This document shows, piece by piece, positions 1 through 12,598 of a DNA stretch of 64,000 bases. Position 1 is the stretch's first letter, and each line of letters begins with the position of its first letter. Made by a program: the position numbers and the translations under genes. Location: assembly GCA_036873135.1 (NCBI GenBank), contig JAPTYO010000005.1, positions 4,008,166 to 4,072,165 on the forward strand. The letters run 5' to 3'. The DNA comes from Clarkia xantiana subsp. parviflora. Taxonomy: Eukaryota > Streptophyta > Magnoliopsida > Myrtales > Onagraceae. The notes below the pieces were generated by a model, which saw nothing but the letters and a program-made list of their open reading frames with translations, did no database searches and was not told where the DNA came from.

Positions 1-987
1 GGCCTGTTTCAATCACACACAAAGATCACTTTGTCAATATTGCTAAGAGACGTGCAGCTGAAGCTAATGATTTGGCTGCAAAGCCAAATTCAGACGTCAA
101 AGGTGGTTTCTTTGCGGATCAGTTTGAAAATTTAGCAAACTACAGGGCCCATTATGAAGGCACTGGCCCTGAGATATGGGAACAGACGGATGGTAGCTTG
201 GATGCATTTGTGGCTGCCTCTGGCACTGGTGGCACTTTGGCTGGTGTCTCCAGATTCCTACAGGTATCTTACCATCTGTATTTGGTCTAGATAAAATATA
301 GTTTTTTTATTATTTAAAATTGTTTGATCTAAAAGTTTGAAACTTGGGGTCTTGGCAGTGTTATTAAAATTTCAAAATTGCAGTACTATGAAAGTGAGGT
401 CTTGCATGAGTAGTTTACAAATGATTTTAATTTTTGTTACAGGACAAAAACCCGAACATCAAGTGTTTCCTTGTAGATCCGCCAGGGTCTGGTTTGTTTA
501 ATAAGGTGACAAGGGGAGTTATGTATACAAAAGAGGAAGCCGAGGGCAAAAGACTCAAGAACCCATTCGATACAGTAACTGAAGGGATTGGAATCAATAG
601 ATTGACTGAGAATTTCAAGATGGCAAAGCTTGATGGTGCTTTTCGAGGAACCGATTTAGAAGCTGTTGAAATGTCAAGGCAATGAAAGCATCATAATTTT
701 CATAATTTTAAATTTGCTCAATGTGGTTGTAACTTTGTTGTGATGTTTATAGGTTTCTGTTAAAGAACGATGGGCTCTTTGTTGGAAGTTCATCGGCGAT
801 GAACTGTGTTGGAGCTGTTAGGGTAGCCCAGCAGCTCGGCCCTGGACACACCATTGTGACCATTCTCTGTGACAGTGGAATGAGACACCTGAGCAAATTC
901 TACAATGAAGATTACTTGTCCAATTACAACTTGACACCTAGCGCTGTCGGGCTGGAGTTTCTCGGAAAAATTTACACAGCTACATGA
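1..987 (+). CDS. Cysteine synthase-like PLP enzyme, array copy 1 (3' part)
   Basis: This is the 3' end of the first copy of the arrayed gene. Exons are 1-263 (rest of exon 4, first full codon at 3), 443-678 and 753-987, ending in TGA. The reading frame matches copies 2 and 3 exactly over the shared exons, so it encodes the C-terminal half of the same fold-type-II PLP enzyme. It includes the GTGGT phosphate-binding loop in exon 4 and the serine-rich GSSS motif near the start of exon 6. The intron at 679-752 begins with GC instead of GT, because the ORF would otherwise meet a TGA two codons later. The remaining 5' exons lie left of the window. Confidence 0.85.
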
Positions 988-2129
988 AGAAGCTGGCGCA
1001 TTGGATAATATTCACACTCTAATTTAAGTAAACATTCTTGGAGTAGAACTAGATAGTAGAGCTCTTTTGAAGAACATATTTTACATGATGTTACAGTGAG
1101 TGATGGAGGTATTTGATTTGATCTTCAACCCCACTAATTTTATATTCCTAGTGTATAATATTATATTATGTTTGCACACATTAGCTTTTGGTTAGAATTT
1201 AAAACATGGTTGAAGTCTATAATCTTCTTTAATACATTTTTTTTTAAAAATTTCTTTTTGTTAAAAACCGGATTCATGAGCTGGTCCATGTCTGAATCCA
1301 GCAACATCAACATATGAAGATGATGTGATTCATACCATCTTCAATAACTAATATATATAAATAAAGAGGTGTGGAGAAGCTGCATTGAAAGATGTCAAAA
1401 TTAACTCTCTTTCTGTTTTCTTGACTTAATGATGATTCTGCAGCTGTATACAGCATTGACTGCAAAGACTGCACGCTTTTCAGTGATTCAAATTCTTGAA
1501 GGTGCTGAATTATCATGTGAGTAGCATCTCATCTAATGCTTTGTCAGATCACCACGTGGCATTAACTGGCCTCTTGAGAATCAATCAACCAAAATTCAGT
1601 CAGTCTTTGAGACTGTACTGTGAGTCTATTATTTACCCTCCAGGAGTTTCGGTTTGTCACTAAAATTCTCTTGATTGTCAACACCTTTTTGGAACATTTT
1701 CCTTTATTATTTATTTACCATTCTCATATATACTGTACACATCCACGGTAGAGACCAGCCCGCCACTTTCAAAAAGATTATTATTTTAATGATTTTTTTT
1801 TCTAAATCTAAAAAGATTATTATTAGTTGGTAAAAAAATATAACAATTTTCAGCGAACTAATGATGATGCATAATTTTTAAATCTTACGATGTTAACTTG
1901 TGGAACCTTAAAAAATAGTTTTTGTATGTACCCAAATATATAATAACTTACTGAAAAAAGTAAGAAAAATCGGTAACAACTTATTCGTTTACTTATGAAG
2001 TAAGCTAAGACAAAATTAATATGTAACCAATTTAGTTTTATTCGTTTAATTATGAAGTATGACAAGAATATAACCGGTAAAATGTGGGATAAAGTTAGCT
2101 AATACAAAATGAACATGTAACCAATTTAG

Positions 2130-2575
2130 TTAGCTATAGTTATAATCGGAAGGTACTATACCATTTCGTTATAAAAAATGGAAAGGGCTTACCGAAATGA
2201 TGAACAAAACTCGGAGAGGTACTACCGATTTTGTTTTAAAAAATCGGGAATAGTTTCCCGATGTATTCAGTAATATTCGGAAAATCACTCCGCTAGCTTT
2301 GGAGAAAATCGGAAACCCTAACCGATACGCCGAGAAATATTTGGAGTAGTGTCACCGATTTACATTGTGTAAATCGGAAAGCTTCTGCCATTTTACTCAT
2401 TATATTCGGAGAGTTGCGACCAATATATTTGGAGAAACACGGGAGGAACAGCCCGAGATAATGAGTAATTTTCGGACTGTTCTCTCCGTTTTATTTTGGG
2501 ATAATCGGAAACATAATCCGATTTACATTGAAATTTTCGATATTTTCTCTCTGAAGTTCTAAGCAAATTTCGGTG
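2130..2575. repeat. Dense TCGG/CCGA inverted short repeats in array spacer
   Basis: About eighteen TCGG or CCGA tetramers sit within 440 bp, usually as ATCGGAA or CCGATTT. Several pair into small hairpins, for example CCGATTT...AAATCGG at about 2355-2378 and CCGATTTTG...AAAATCGG at about 2225-2246. This resembles the subterminal repeat regions of CACTA transposons, but neither CACTA termini nor a transposase is seen. Copies lie at about 6805-7250 and 11480-11925. Confidence 0.6.
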
Positions 2576-3104
2576 AGTCCTCTTCGTAGTGAAGTGACAG
2601 ACTATAATTCATTTTTTGTTTCCAATTTGTTTATTATATAGAATATGTTTAAATTTAGAGATCTCTTTATGAAATACATATTTTAGAGACCTCCATAAAT
2701 TATTCATCAAATTAATTTTTCAAATTTTATCGCAAGGTATGCGTATTGAGGTTTATTATTAGGCTAGCTTAAAAATTTGAGTGTGCTTGAAAATTAAAAT
2801 CTAAACTATTTTTCTTAAGAAAATTAAATTATAACAAACTGCAAACTAGTTTTTCATTTAAAAAGATAAAAATCAAACATATAACATGAACATATATTTT
2901 AATAGAAGCGATTTTGATCTATTCGTATCATTTTTACAATTTTTTTTTTATGAAGATTGAACGTAGTTGCTATAAAATTAACAATTGACTTTGTTTCTAG
3001 TAAAACAAACAGTGATTTGTTTGTTGCACTTCAAAATGAAAATGCTCACGGTTGGATTTTTTTTTTTTCCTTTTTCCAGGGTCTTTATTTTGTAATAACA
3101 CTTT

Positions 3105-3248
3105 GAAACTTGCACCAATTGGAATTTGGAATTCCTTTCCACATGAGTTGGGTTTCTAAGGCCCAAATAGAGAATCTGAGGCAGAGCCTGAAGCCCCTAA
3201 ACTTCAATTGGCTAGTTGAGCTTCGAGGGTCGAACCAAACCGCCATAG
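3105..3248 (+). promoter_or_regulatory. Core promoter and 5' UTR of array copy 2
   Basis: Immediately upstream of the ATG lies TGGGTTTCTAAGGCCCAAAT (about 3149-3168), which contains an AGGCCCA site-II type element of the kind bound by TCP factors in plant housekeeping promoters. No clear TATA box is seen nearby. The same sequence precedes copies 3 and 4. The function is inferred from the motif only. Confidence 0.4.
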
Positions 3249-5663
3249 ATGGCGCCGGCGGGAACCTCCGGCGTTGCTGTTGCCGTCATCTCCATGGCTG
3301 TTTTCTCGTTCCTCCTTTACAGCTACCGCACTCAGATGTCCCAGGCGGCGCGGTTCGAGAAGAAGACGAAGAAGAAGAAGAAAAGTAGCAATAGCAAAAG
3401 CGGACTCATCGACGCTGTCGGTGACACCCCCTTGATTCGTATCAACAGCCTCTCCGATGCCACGGGCTGCGAAGTACGTCAATTTTCCCTTCTTTTTTTG
3501 TGCTATTGAGCAACTTGGTGCTTCCTCTTTATAAACGTAAATTTGATCTTGTAGCTCTATGCAACAGAAAAAAATGTGGAATTAGTGTTAGTGACCTGAT
3601 AAATGGATAATATCAAAATACTGCATACTGACATTCTAAAATTGCTCTGATCAACATTAGGAGATAAATTATGAAGTATGAACTGGGTCTTTTTAAAAAT
3701 AAATATCTATATTTCCGCTAAACAGATGGACAATGAAATTTGCCTTATGTTCGGTTAAGCTCTAAAATAGAAGCTGTTTTACAGGTTCATTATGGAACTT
3801 GGAATGTTGTAGTCCATGGAATATTTCTGATTCAAGGATTAACTCTTTTGCTTTGAAGCTAATTTTGTCCACCTGAATCTTCAGATTCTAGGGAAGTGCG
3901 AGTTGTTGAATCCGGGTGGGAGCGTCAAAGACAGAGTTGCTGTGAAGATTATTGAAGAGGTAGAATCTTTATCTTGAAGCTAGAAGATCAAAGAAACTTA
4001 TTTGAATCATTCAGCGTCTTTTTCGGTGGCTTGTACTCATTTCACTTAGAATGAAGATGGGAGACTTAGACTTCCCCAGCAAAACTTGCATTTACCTCCA
4101 GGAGGCTTTTACTCATGGCTATAGCCAGTTTCTAAGACGATTCCCATTCTCATTCAACGGTCTATCAATGCTTCCTTATTTTGTTCCACATTCTTGAAAC
4201 TTGTTTTCAAAATATGGCACTGAAGTGTGGCACCTATAGTTTTGAAAATTGGATTATTTTCTGTAGAGCTGATCTCTTTCTGCTGTCCATGTATGGTTGT
4301 GTCATGTGTAAAAACTAAAAACTATTCTTGAGCTTATTAGTTAGGTGTATTTTGCTTATTAGTTTTTAATCACACAAGTCATTATGTTTATTGTTTATAT
4401 AGGCTTTGGAATCGGGTCAATTGGTAAAAGGAGGAGTAATTACTGAAGGAAGTGCAGGCAGCACAGCTATAAGCCTCGCCACAGTAGCCCCTGCTTATGG
4501 ATGCAAGTGCCATGTGGTTATACCCGATGATGCTGCTATAGAAAAGGTTCGTTTCTCCACAAAATATTCGTCAAACACAATTAACCCCAAAGAACACTTT
4601 GTAACATGTTAATGTTTTTAAATGCATTTTCAGTCACAATTAATTGAAGCGCTCGGAGCAACTGTAGAAAGAGTGAGGCCTGTTTCAATCACACACAAAG
4701 ATCACTTTGTCAATATTGCTAAGAGACGTGCAGCTGAAGCTAATGATTTGGCTGCAAAGCCAAATTCAGACGTCAAAGGTGGTTTCTTTGCGGATCAGTT
4801 TGAAAATTTAGCAAACTACAGGGCCCATTATGAAGGCACTGGCCCTGAGATATGGGAACAGACGGATGGTAGCTTGGATGCATTTGTGGCTGCCTCTGGC
4901 ACTGGTGGCACTTTGGCTGGTGTCTCCAGATTCCTACAGGTATCTTACCATCTGTATTTGGTCTAGATAAAATATAGTTTTTTTATTATTTAAAATTGTT
5001 TGATCTAAAAGTTTGAAACTTGGGGTCTTGGCAGTGTTATTAAAATTTCAAAATTGCAGTACTATGAAAGTGAGGTCTTGCATGAGTAGTTTACAAATGA
5101 TTTTAATTTTTGTTACAGGACAAAAACCCGAACATCAAGTGTTTCCTTGTAGATCCGCCAGGGTCTGGTTTGTTTAATAAGGTGACAAGGGGAGTTATGT
5201 ATACAAAAGAGGAAGCCGAGGGCAAAAGACTCAAGAACCCATTCGATACAGTAACTGAAGGGATTGGAATCAATAGATTGACTGAGAATTTCAAGATGGC
5301 AAAGCTTGATGGTGCTTTTCGAGGAACCGATTTAGAAGCTGTTGAAATGTCAAGGCAATGAAAGCATCATAATTTTCATAATTTTAAATTTGCTCAATGT
5401 GGTTGTAACTTTGTTGTGATGTTTATAGGTTTCTGTTAAAGAACGATGGGCTCTTTGTTGGAAGTTCATCGGCGATGAACTGTGTTGGAGCTGTTAGGGT
5501 AGCCCAGCAGCTCGGCCCTGGACACACCATTGTGACCATTCTCTGTGACAGTGGAATGAGACACCTGAGCAAATTCTACAATGAAGATTACTTGTCCAAT
5601 TACAACTTGACACCTAGCGCTGTCGGGCTGGAGTTTCTCGGAAAAATTTACACAGCTACATGA
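3249..5663 (+). CDS. Membrane-anchored cysteine synthase-like PLP enzyme, array copy 2
   Basis: The gene has six exons: 3249-3473, 3885-3959, 4403-4546, 4634-4939, 5119-5354 and 5429-5663, giving 406 residues. All exon phases join cleanly. It is a fold-type-II PLP enzyme of the cysteine synthase/cystathionine beta-synthase family. Residues 84-92 read NPGGSVKDR, with K90 the expected Schiff-base lysine. Residues 114-121 (TEGSAGST) form the substrate loop, 237-241 (GTGGT) hold the PLP phosphate, and S341-343 lie in the ring-nitrogen motif. Residues 8-26 are hydrophobic and followed by a lysine-rich stretch (38-45), so an N-terminal membrane anchor is likely. It resembles the Arabidopsis At1g55880 type (about 420 residues) rather than soluble OAS-TLs. 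The exact substrate is unknown. Intron 5 (5355-5428) is GC-AG. Confidence 0.92.
5355..5428 (+). other. GC-AG intron (intron 5) of array copy 2
   Basis: The donor reads AAG|GCAATG and the acceptor TTTATAG|G. Joining gives codon 329 (AGG, Arg) and continues the conserved R-F-L-L-K-N-D-G stretch. Read-through would hit TGA at 5359. Copies lie at 679-752 and 10030-10103. Confidence 0.88.
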
Positions 5664-7923
5664 AGAAGCTGGCGCATTGGATAATATTCACACTCTAATT
5701 TAAGTAAACATTCTTGGAGTAGAACTAGATAGTAGAGCTCTTTTGAAGAACATATTTTACATGATGTTACAGTGAGTGATGGAGGTATTTGATTTGATCT
5801 TCAACCCCACTAATTTTATATTCCTAGTGTATAATATTATATTATGTTTGCACACATTAGCTTTTGGTTAGAATTTAAAACATGGTTGAAGTCTATAATC
5901 TTCTTTAATACATTTTTTTTTAAAAATTTCTTTTTGTTAAAAACCGGATTCATGAGCTGGTCCATGTCTGAATCCAGCAACATCAACATATGAAGATGAT
6001 GTGATTCATACCATCTTCAATAACTAATATATATAAATAAAGAGGTGTGGAGAAGCTGCATTGAAAGATGTCAAAATTAACTCTCTTTCTGTTTTCTTGA
6101 CTTAATGATGATTCTGCAGCTGTATACAGCATTGACTGCAAAGACTGCACGCTTTTCAGTGATTCAAATTCTTGAAGGTGCTGAATTATCATGTGAGTAG
6201 CATCTCATCTAATGCTTTGTCAGATCACCACGTGGCATTAACTGGCCTCTTGAGAATCAATCAACCAAAATTCAGTCAGTCTTTGAGACTGTACTGTGAG
6301 TCTATTATTTACCCTCCAGGAGTTTCGGTTTGTCACTAAAATTCTCTTGATTGTCAACACCTTTTTGGAACATTTTCCTTTATTATTTATTTACCATTCT
6401 CATATATACTGTACACATCCACGGTAGAGACCAGCCCGCCACTTTCAAAAAGATTATTATTTTAATGATTTTTTTTTCTAAATCTAAAAAGATTATTATT
6501 AGTTGGTAAAAAAATATAACAATTTTCAGCGAACTAATGATGATGCATAATTTTTAAATCTTACGATGTTAACTTGTGGAACCTTAAAAAATAGTTTTTG
6601 TATGTACCCAAATATATAATAACTTACTGAAAAAAGTAAGAAAAATCGGTAACAACTTATTCGTTTACTTATGAAGTAAGCTAAGACAAAATTAATATGT
6701 AACCAATTTAGTTTTATTCGTTTAATTATGAAGTATGACAAGAATATAACCGGTAAAATGTGGGATAAAGTTAGCTAATACAAAATGAACATGTAACCAA
6801 TTTAGTTAGCTATAGTTATAATCGGAAGGTACTATACCATTTCGTTATAAAAAATGGAAAGGGCTTACCGAAATGATGAACAAAACTCGGAGAGGTACTA
6901 CCGATTTTGTTTTAAAAAATCGGGAATAGTTTCCCGATGTATTCAGTAATATTCGGAAAATCACTCCGCTAGCTTTGGAGAAAATCGGAAACCCTAACCG
7001 ATACGCCGAGAAATATTTGGAGTAGTGTCACCGATTTACATTGTGTAAATCGGAAAGCTTCTGCCATTTTACTCATTATATTCGGAGAGTTGCGACCAAT
7101 ATATTTGGAGAAACACGGGAGGAACAGCCCGAGATAATGAGTAATTTTCGGACTGTTCTCTCCGTTTTATTTTGGGATAATCGGAAACATAATCCGATTT
7201 ACATTGAAATTTTCGATATTTTCTCTCTGAAGTTCTAAGCAAATTTCGGTGAGTCCTCTTCGTAGTGAAGTGACAGACTATAATTCATTTTTTGTTTCCA
7301 ATTTGTTTATTATATAGAATATGTTTAAATTTAGAGATCTCTTTATGAAATACATATTTTAGAGACCTCCATAAATTATTCATCAAATTAATTTTTCAAA
7401 TTTTATCGCAAGGTATGCGTATTGAGGTTTATTATTAGGCTAGCTTAAAAATTTGAGTGTGCTTGAAAATTAAAATCTAAACTATTTTTCTTAAGAAAAT
7501 TAAATTATAACAAACTGCAAACTAGTTTTTCATTTAAAAAGATAAAAATCAAACATATAACATGAACATATATTTTAATAGAAGCGATTTTGATCTATTC
7601 GTATCATTTTTACAATTTTTTTTTTATGAAGATTGAACGTAGTTGCTATAAAATTAACAATTGACTTTGTTTCTAGTAAAACAAACAGTGATTTGTTTGT
7701 TGCACTTCAAAATGAAAATGCTCACGGTTGGATTTTTTTTTTTCCTTTTTCCAGGGTCTTTATTTTGTAATAACACTTTGAAACTTGCACCAATTGGAAT
7801 TTGGAATTCCTTTCCACATGAATTGGGTTTCTAAGGCCCAAATAGAGAATCTGAGGCAGAGCCTGAAGCCCCTAAACTTCAATTGGCTAGTTGAGCTTCG
7901 AGGGTCGAACCAAACCGCCATAG
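5664..7923 (+). other. Array spacer 2
   Basis: This is a near-exact copy of the first spacer: 3' flank of copy 2, the TCGG-rich block at about 6805-7250, then the site-II type promoter of copy 3. No protein gene is seen. Confidence 0.7.
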
Positions 7924-10338
7924 ATGGCGCCGGCGGGAACCTCCGGCGTTGCTGTTGCCGTCATCTCCATGGCTGTTTTCTCGTTCCTCCTTTACAGCTA
8001 CCGCACTCAGATGTCCCAGGCGGCGCGGTTCGAGAAGAAGACGAAGAAGAAGAAGAAAAGTAGCAATAGCAAAAGCGGACTCATCGACGCTGTCGGTGAC
8101 ACCCCCTTGATTCGTATCAACAGCCTCTCCGATGCCACAGGCTGCGAAGTACGTCAATTTTCCCTTCTTTTTTTGTGCTATTGAGCAACTTGGTGCTTCC
8201 TCTTTATAAACGTAAATTTGATCTTGTAGCTCTATGCAACAGAAAAAAATGTGGAATTAGTGTTAGTGACCTGATAAATGGATAATATCAAAATACTGCA
8301 TACTGACATTCTAAAATTGCTCTGATCAACATTAGGAGATAAATTATGAAGTATGAACTGGGTCTTTTTAAAAATAAATATCTATATTTCCGCTAAACAG
8401 ATGGACAATGAAATTTGCCTTATGTTCGGTTAAGCTCTAAAATAGAAGCTGTTTTACAGGTTCATTATGGAACTTGGAATGTTGTAGTCCATGGAATATT
8501 TCTGATTCAAGGATTAACTCTTTTGCTTTGAAGCTAATTTTGTCCACCTGAATCTTCAGATTCTAGGGAAGTGCGAGTTGTTGAATCCGGGTGGGAGCGT
8601 CAAAGACAGAGTTGCTGTGAAGATTATTGAAGAGGTAGAATCTTTATCTTGAAGCTAGAAGATCAAAGAAACTTATTTGAATCATTCAGCGTCTTTTTCG
8701 GTGGCTTGTACTCATTTCACTTAGAATGAAGATGGGAGACTTAGACTTCCCCAGCAAAACTTGCATTTACCTCCAGGAGGCTTTTACTCATGGCTATAGC
8801 CAGTTTCTAAGACGATTCCCATTCTCATTCAACGGTCTATCAATGCTTCCTTATTTTGTTCCACATTCTTGAAACTTGTTTTCAAAATATGGCACTGAAG
8901 TGTGGCACCTATAGTTTTGAAAATTGGATTATTTTCTGTAGAGCTGATCTCTTTCTGCTGTCCATGTATGGTTGTGTCATGTGTAAAAACTAAAAACTAT
9001 TCTTGAGCTTATTAGTTAGGTGTATTTTGCTTATTAGTTTTTAATCACACAAGTCATTATGTTTATTGTTTATATAGGCTTTGGAATCGGGTCAATTGGT
9101 AAAAGGAGGAGTAATTACTGAAGGAAGTGCAGGCAGCACAGCTATAAGCCTCGCCACAGTAGCCCCTGCTTATGGATGCAAGTGCCATGTGGTTATACCC
9201 GATGATGCTGCTATAGAAAAGGTTCGTTTCTCCACAAAATATTCGTCAAACACAATTAACCCCAAAGAACACTTTGTAACATGTTAATGTTTTTAAATGC
9301 ATTTTCAGTCACAATTAATTGAAGCGCTCGGAGCAACTGTAGAAAGAGTGAGGCCTGTTTCAATCACACACAAAGATCACTTTGTCAATATTGCTAAGAG
9401 ACGTGCAGCTGAAGCTAATGATTTGGCTGCAAAGCCAAATTCAGACGTCAAAGGTGGTTTCTTTGCAGATCAGTTTGAAAATTTAGCAAACTACAGGGCC
9501 CATTATGAAGGCACTGGCCCTGAGATATGGGAACAGACGGATGGTAGCTTGGATGCATTTGTGGCTGCCTCTGGCACTGGTGGCACTTTGGCTGGTGTCT
9601 CCAGATTCCTACAGGTATCTTACCATCTGTATTTGGTCTAGATAAAATATAGTTTTTTTATTATTTAAAATTGTTTGATCTAAAAGTTTGAAACTTGGGG
9701 TCTTGGCAGTGTTATTAAAATTTCAAAATTGCAGTACTATGAAAGTGAGGTCTTGCATGAGTAGTTTACAAATGATTTTAATTTTTGTTACAGGACAAAA
9801 ACCCGAACATCAAGTGTTTCCTTGTAGATCCGCCAGGGTCTGGTTTGTTTAATAAGGTGACAAGGGGAGTTATGTATACAAAAGAGGAAGCCGAGGGCAA
9901 AAGACTCAAGAACCCATTCGATACAGTAACTGAAGGGATTGGAATCAATAGATTGACTGAGAATTTCAAGATGGCAAAGCTTGATGGTGCTTTTCGAGGA
10001 ACCGATTTAGAAGCTGTTGAAATGTCAAGGCAATGAAAGCATCATAATTTTCATAATTTTAAATTTGCTCAATGTGGTTGTAACTTTGTTGTGATGTTTA
10101 TAGGTTTCTGTTAAAGAACGATGGGCTCTTTGTTGGAAGTTCATCGGCGATGAACTGTGTTGGAGCTGTTAGGGTAGCCCAGCAGCTCGGCCCTGGACAC
10201 ACCATTGTGACCATTCTCTGTGACAGTGGAATGAGACACCTGAGCAAATTCTACAATGAAGATTACTTGTCCAATTACAACTTGACACCTAGCGCTGTCG
10301 GGCTGGAGTTTCTCGGAAAAATTTACACAGCTACATGA
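7924..10338 (+). CDS. Membrane-anchored cysteine synthase-like PLP enzyme, array copy 3
   Basis: Exons are 7924-8148, 8560-8634, 9078-9221, 9309-9614, 9794-10029 and 10104-10338, each exactly 4,675 bp downstream of copy 2. The 406-residue product is identical to copy 2. Two exonic substitutions were noticed, one in exon 1 (Thr ACG to ACA) and one in exon 4 (Ala GCG to GCA), both silent. The splice sites, including the GC donor at 10030, are intact, and the promoter region is also duplicated, so the copy is probably functional. Whether its product differs in timing or tissue cannot be told from sequence. Confidence 0.92.
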
Positions 10339-12598
10339 AGAAGCTGGCGCATTGGATAATATTCACACTCTAATTTAAGTAAACATTCTTGGAGTAGAAC
10401 TAGATAGTAGAGCTCTTTTGAAGAACATATTTTACATGATGTTACAGTGAGTGATGGAGGTATTTGATTTGATCTTCAACCCCACTAATTTTATATTCCT
10501 AGTGTATAATATTATATTATGTTTGCACACATTAGCTTTTGGTTAGAATTTAAAACATGGTTGAAGTCTATAATCTTCTTTAATACATTTTTTTTTAAAA
10601 ATTTCTTTTTGTTAAAAACCGGATTCATGAGCTGGTCCATGTCTGAATCCAGCAACATCAACATATGAAGATGATGTGATTCATACCATCTTCAATAACT
10701 AATATATATAAATAAAGAGGTGTGGAGAAGCTGCATTGAAAGATGTCAAAATTAACTCTCTTTCTGTTTTCTTGACTTAATGATGATTCTGCAGCTGTAT
10801 ACAGCATTGACTGCAAAGACTGCACGCTTTTCAGTGATTCAAATTCTTGAAGGTGCTGAATTATCATGTGAGTAGCATCTCATCTAATGCTTTGTCAGAT
10901 CACCACGTGGCATTAACTGGCCTCTTGAGAATCAATCAACCAAAATTCAGTCAGTCTTTGAGACTGTACTGTGAGTCTATTATTTACCCTCCAGGAGTTT
11001 CGGTTTGTCACTAAAATTCTCTTGATTGTCAACACCTTTTTGGAACATTTTCCTTTATTATTTATTTACCATTCTCATATATACTGTACACATCCACGGT
11101 AGAGACCAGCCCGCCACTTTCAAAAAGATTATTATTTTAATGATTTTTTTTTCTAAATCTAAAAAGATTATTATTAGTTGGTAAAAAAATATAACAATTT
11201 TCAGCGAACTAATGATGATGCATAATTTTTAAATCTTACGATGTTAACTTGTGGAACCTTAAAAAATAGTTTTTGTATGTACCCAAATATATAATAACTT
11301 ACTGAAAAAAGTAAGAAAAATCGGTAACAACTTATTCGTTTACTTATGAAGTAAGCTAAGACAAAATTAATATGTAACCAATTTAGTTTTATTCGTTTAA
11401 TTATGAAGTATGACAAGAATATAACCGGTAAAATGTGGGATAAAGTTAGCTAATACAAAATGAACATGTAACCAATTTAGTTAGCTATAGTTATAATCGG
11501 AAGGTACTATACCATTTCGTTATAAAAAATGGAAAGGGCTTACCGAAATGATGAACAAAACTCGGAGAGGTACTACCGATTTTGTTTTAAAAAATCGGGA
11601 ATAGTTTCCCGATGTATTCAGTAATATTCGGAAAATCACTCCGCTAGCTTTGGAGAAAATCGGAAACCCTAACCGATACGCCGAGAAATATTTGGAGTAG
11701 TGTCACCGATTTACATTGTGTAAATCGGAAAGCTTCTGCCATTTTACTCATTATATTCGGAGAGTTGCGACCAATATATTTGGAGAAACACGGGAGGAAC
11801 AGCCCGAGATAATGAGTAATTTTCGGACTGTTCTCTCCGTTTTATTTTGGGATAATCGGAAACATAATCCGATTTACATTGAAATTTTCGATATTTTCTC
11901 TCTGAAGTTCTAAGCAAATTTCGGTGAGTCCTCTTCGTAGTGAAGTGACAGACTATAATTCATTTTTTGTTTCCAATTTGTTTATTATATAGAATATGTT
12001 TAAATTTAGAGATCTCTTTATGAAATACATATTTTAGAGACCTCCATAAATTATTCATCAAATTAATTTTTCAAATTTTATCGCAAGGTATGCGTATTGA
12101 GGTTTATTATTAGGCTAGCTTAAAAATTTGAGTGTGCTTGAAAATTAAAATCTACACTATTTTTCTTAAGAAAATTAAATTATAACAAACTGCAAACTAG
12201 TTTTTCATTTAAAAAGATAAAAATCAAACATATAACATGAACATATATTTTAATAGAAGCGATTTTGATCTATTCGTATCATTTTTACAATTTTTTTTTA
12301 TGAAGATTGAACGTAGTTGCTATAAAATTAACAATTGACTTTGTTTATAGTAAAACAAACAGTGATTTGTTTGTTGCACTTCAAAATGAAAATGCTCACG
12401 GTTGGATTTTTTTTTTTTCCTTTTTCCAGGGTCTTTATTTTGTAATAACACTTTGAAACTTGCACCAATTGGAATTTGGAATTCCTTTCCACATGAATTG
12501 GGTTTCTAAGGCCCAAATAGAGAATCTGAGGCAGAGCCTGAAGCCCCTAAACTTCAATTGGCTAGTTGAGCTTCGAGGGTCGAACCAAACCGCCATAG
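10339..12598 (+). other. Array spacer 3
   Basis: This third copy of the spacer has a few private changes (for example A to C near 12154, and C to A near 12347). It contains the TCGG-rich block at about 11480-11925 and the promoter of truncated copy 4. No protein gene is seen. Confidence 0.7.

Larger units (their letters stand above)
988..3248 (+). other. Array spacer 1: 3' flank, TCGG-rich segment, promoter
   Basis: This spacer holds the 3' UTR of copy 1, AT-rich filler, a block at 2130-2570 crowded with short TCGG/CCGA repeats in both orientations, and the promoter of copy 2. No protein gene is seen; the ORFs found here are short and unconvincing. The same spacer recurs at 5664-7923 and 10339-12598. 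Confidence 0.7.

Noticed and set aside
3110..3482. Open frames of 92 codons on both strands over exon 1 of each array copy
   Set aside because: They overlap the real first exon in other frames and recur only because the unit recurs; there is no domain or splice continuation.
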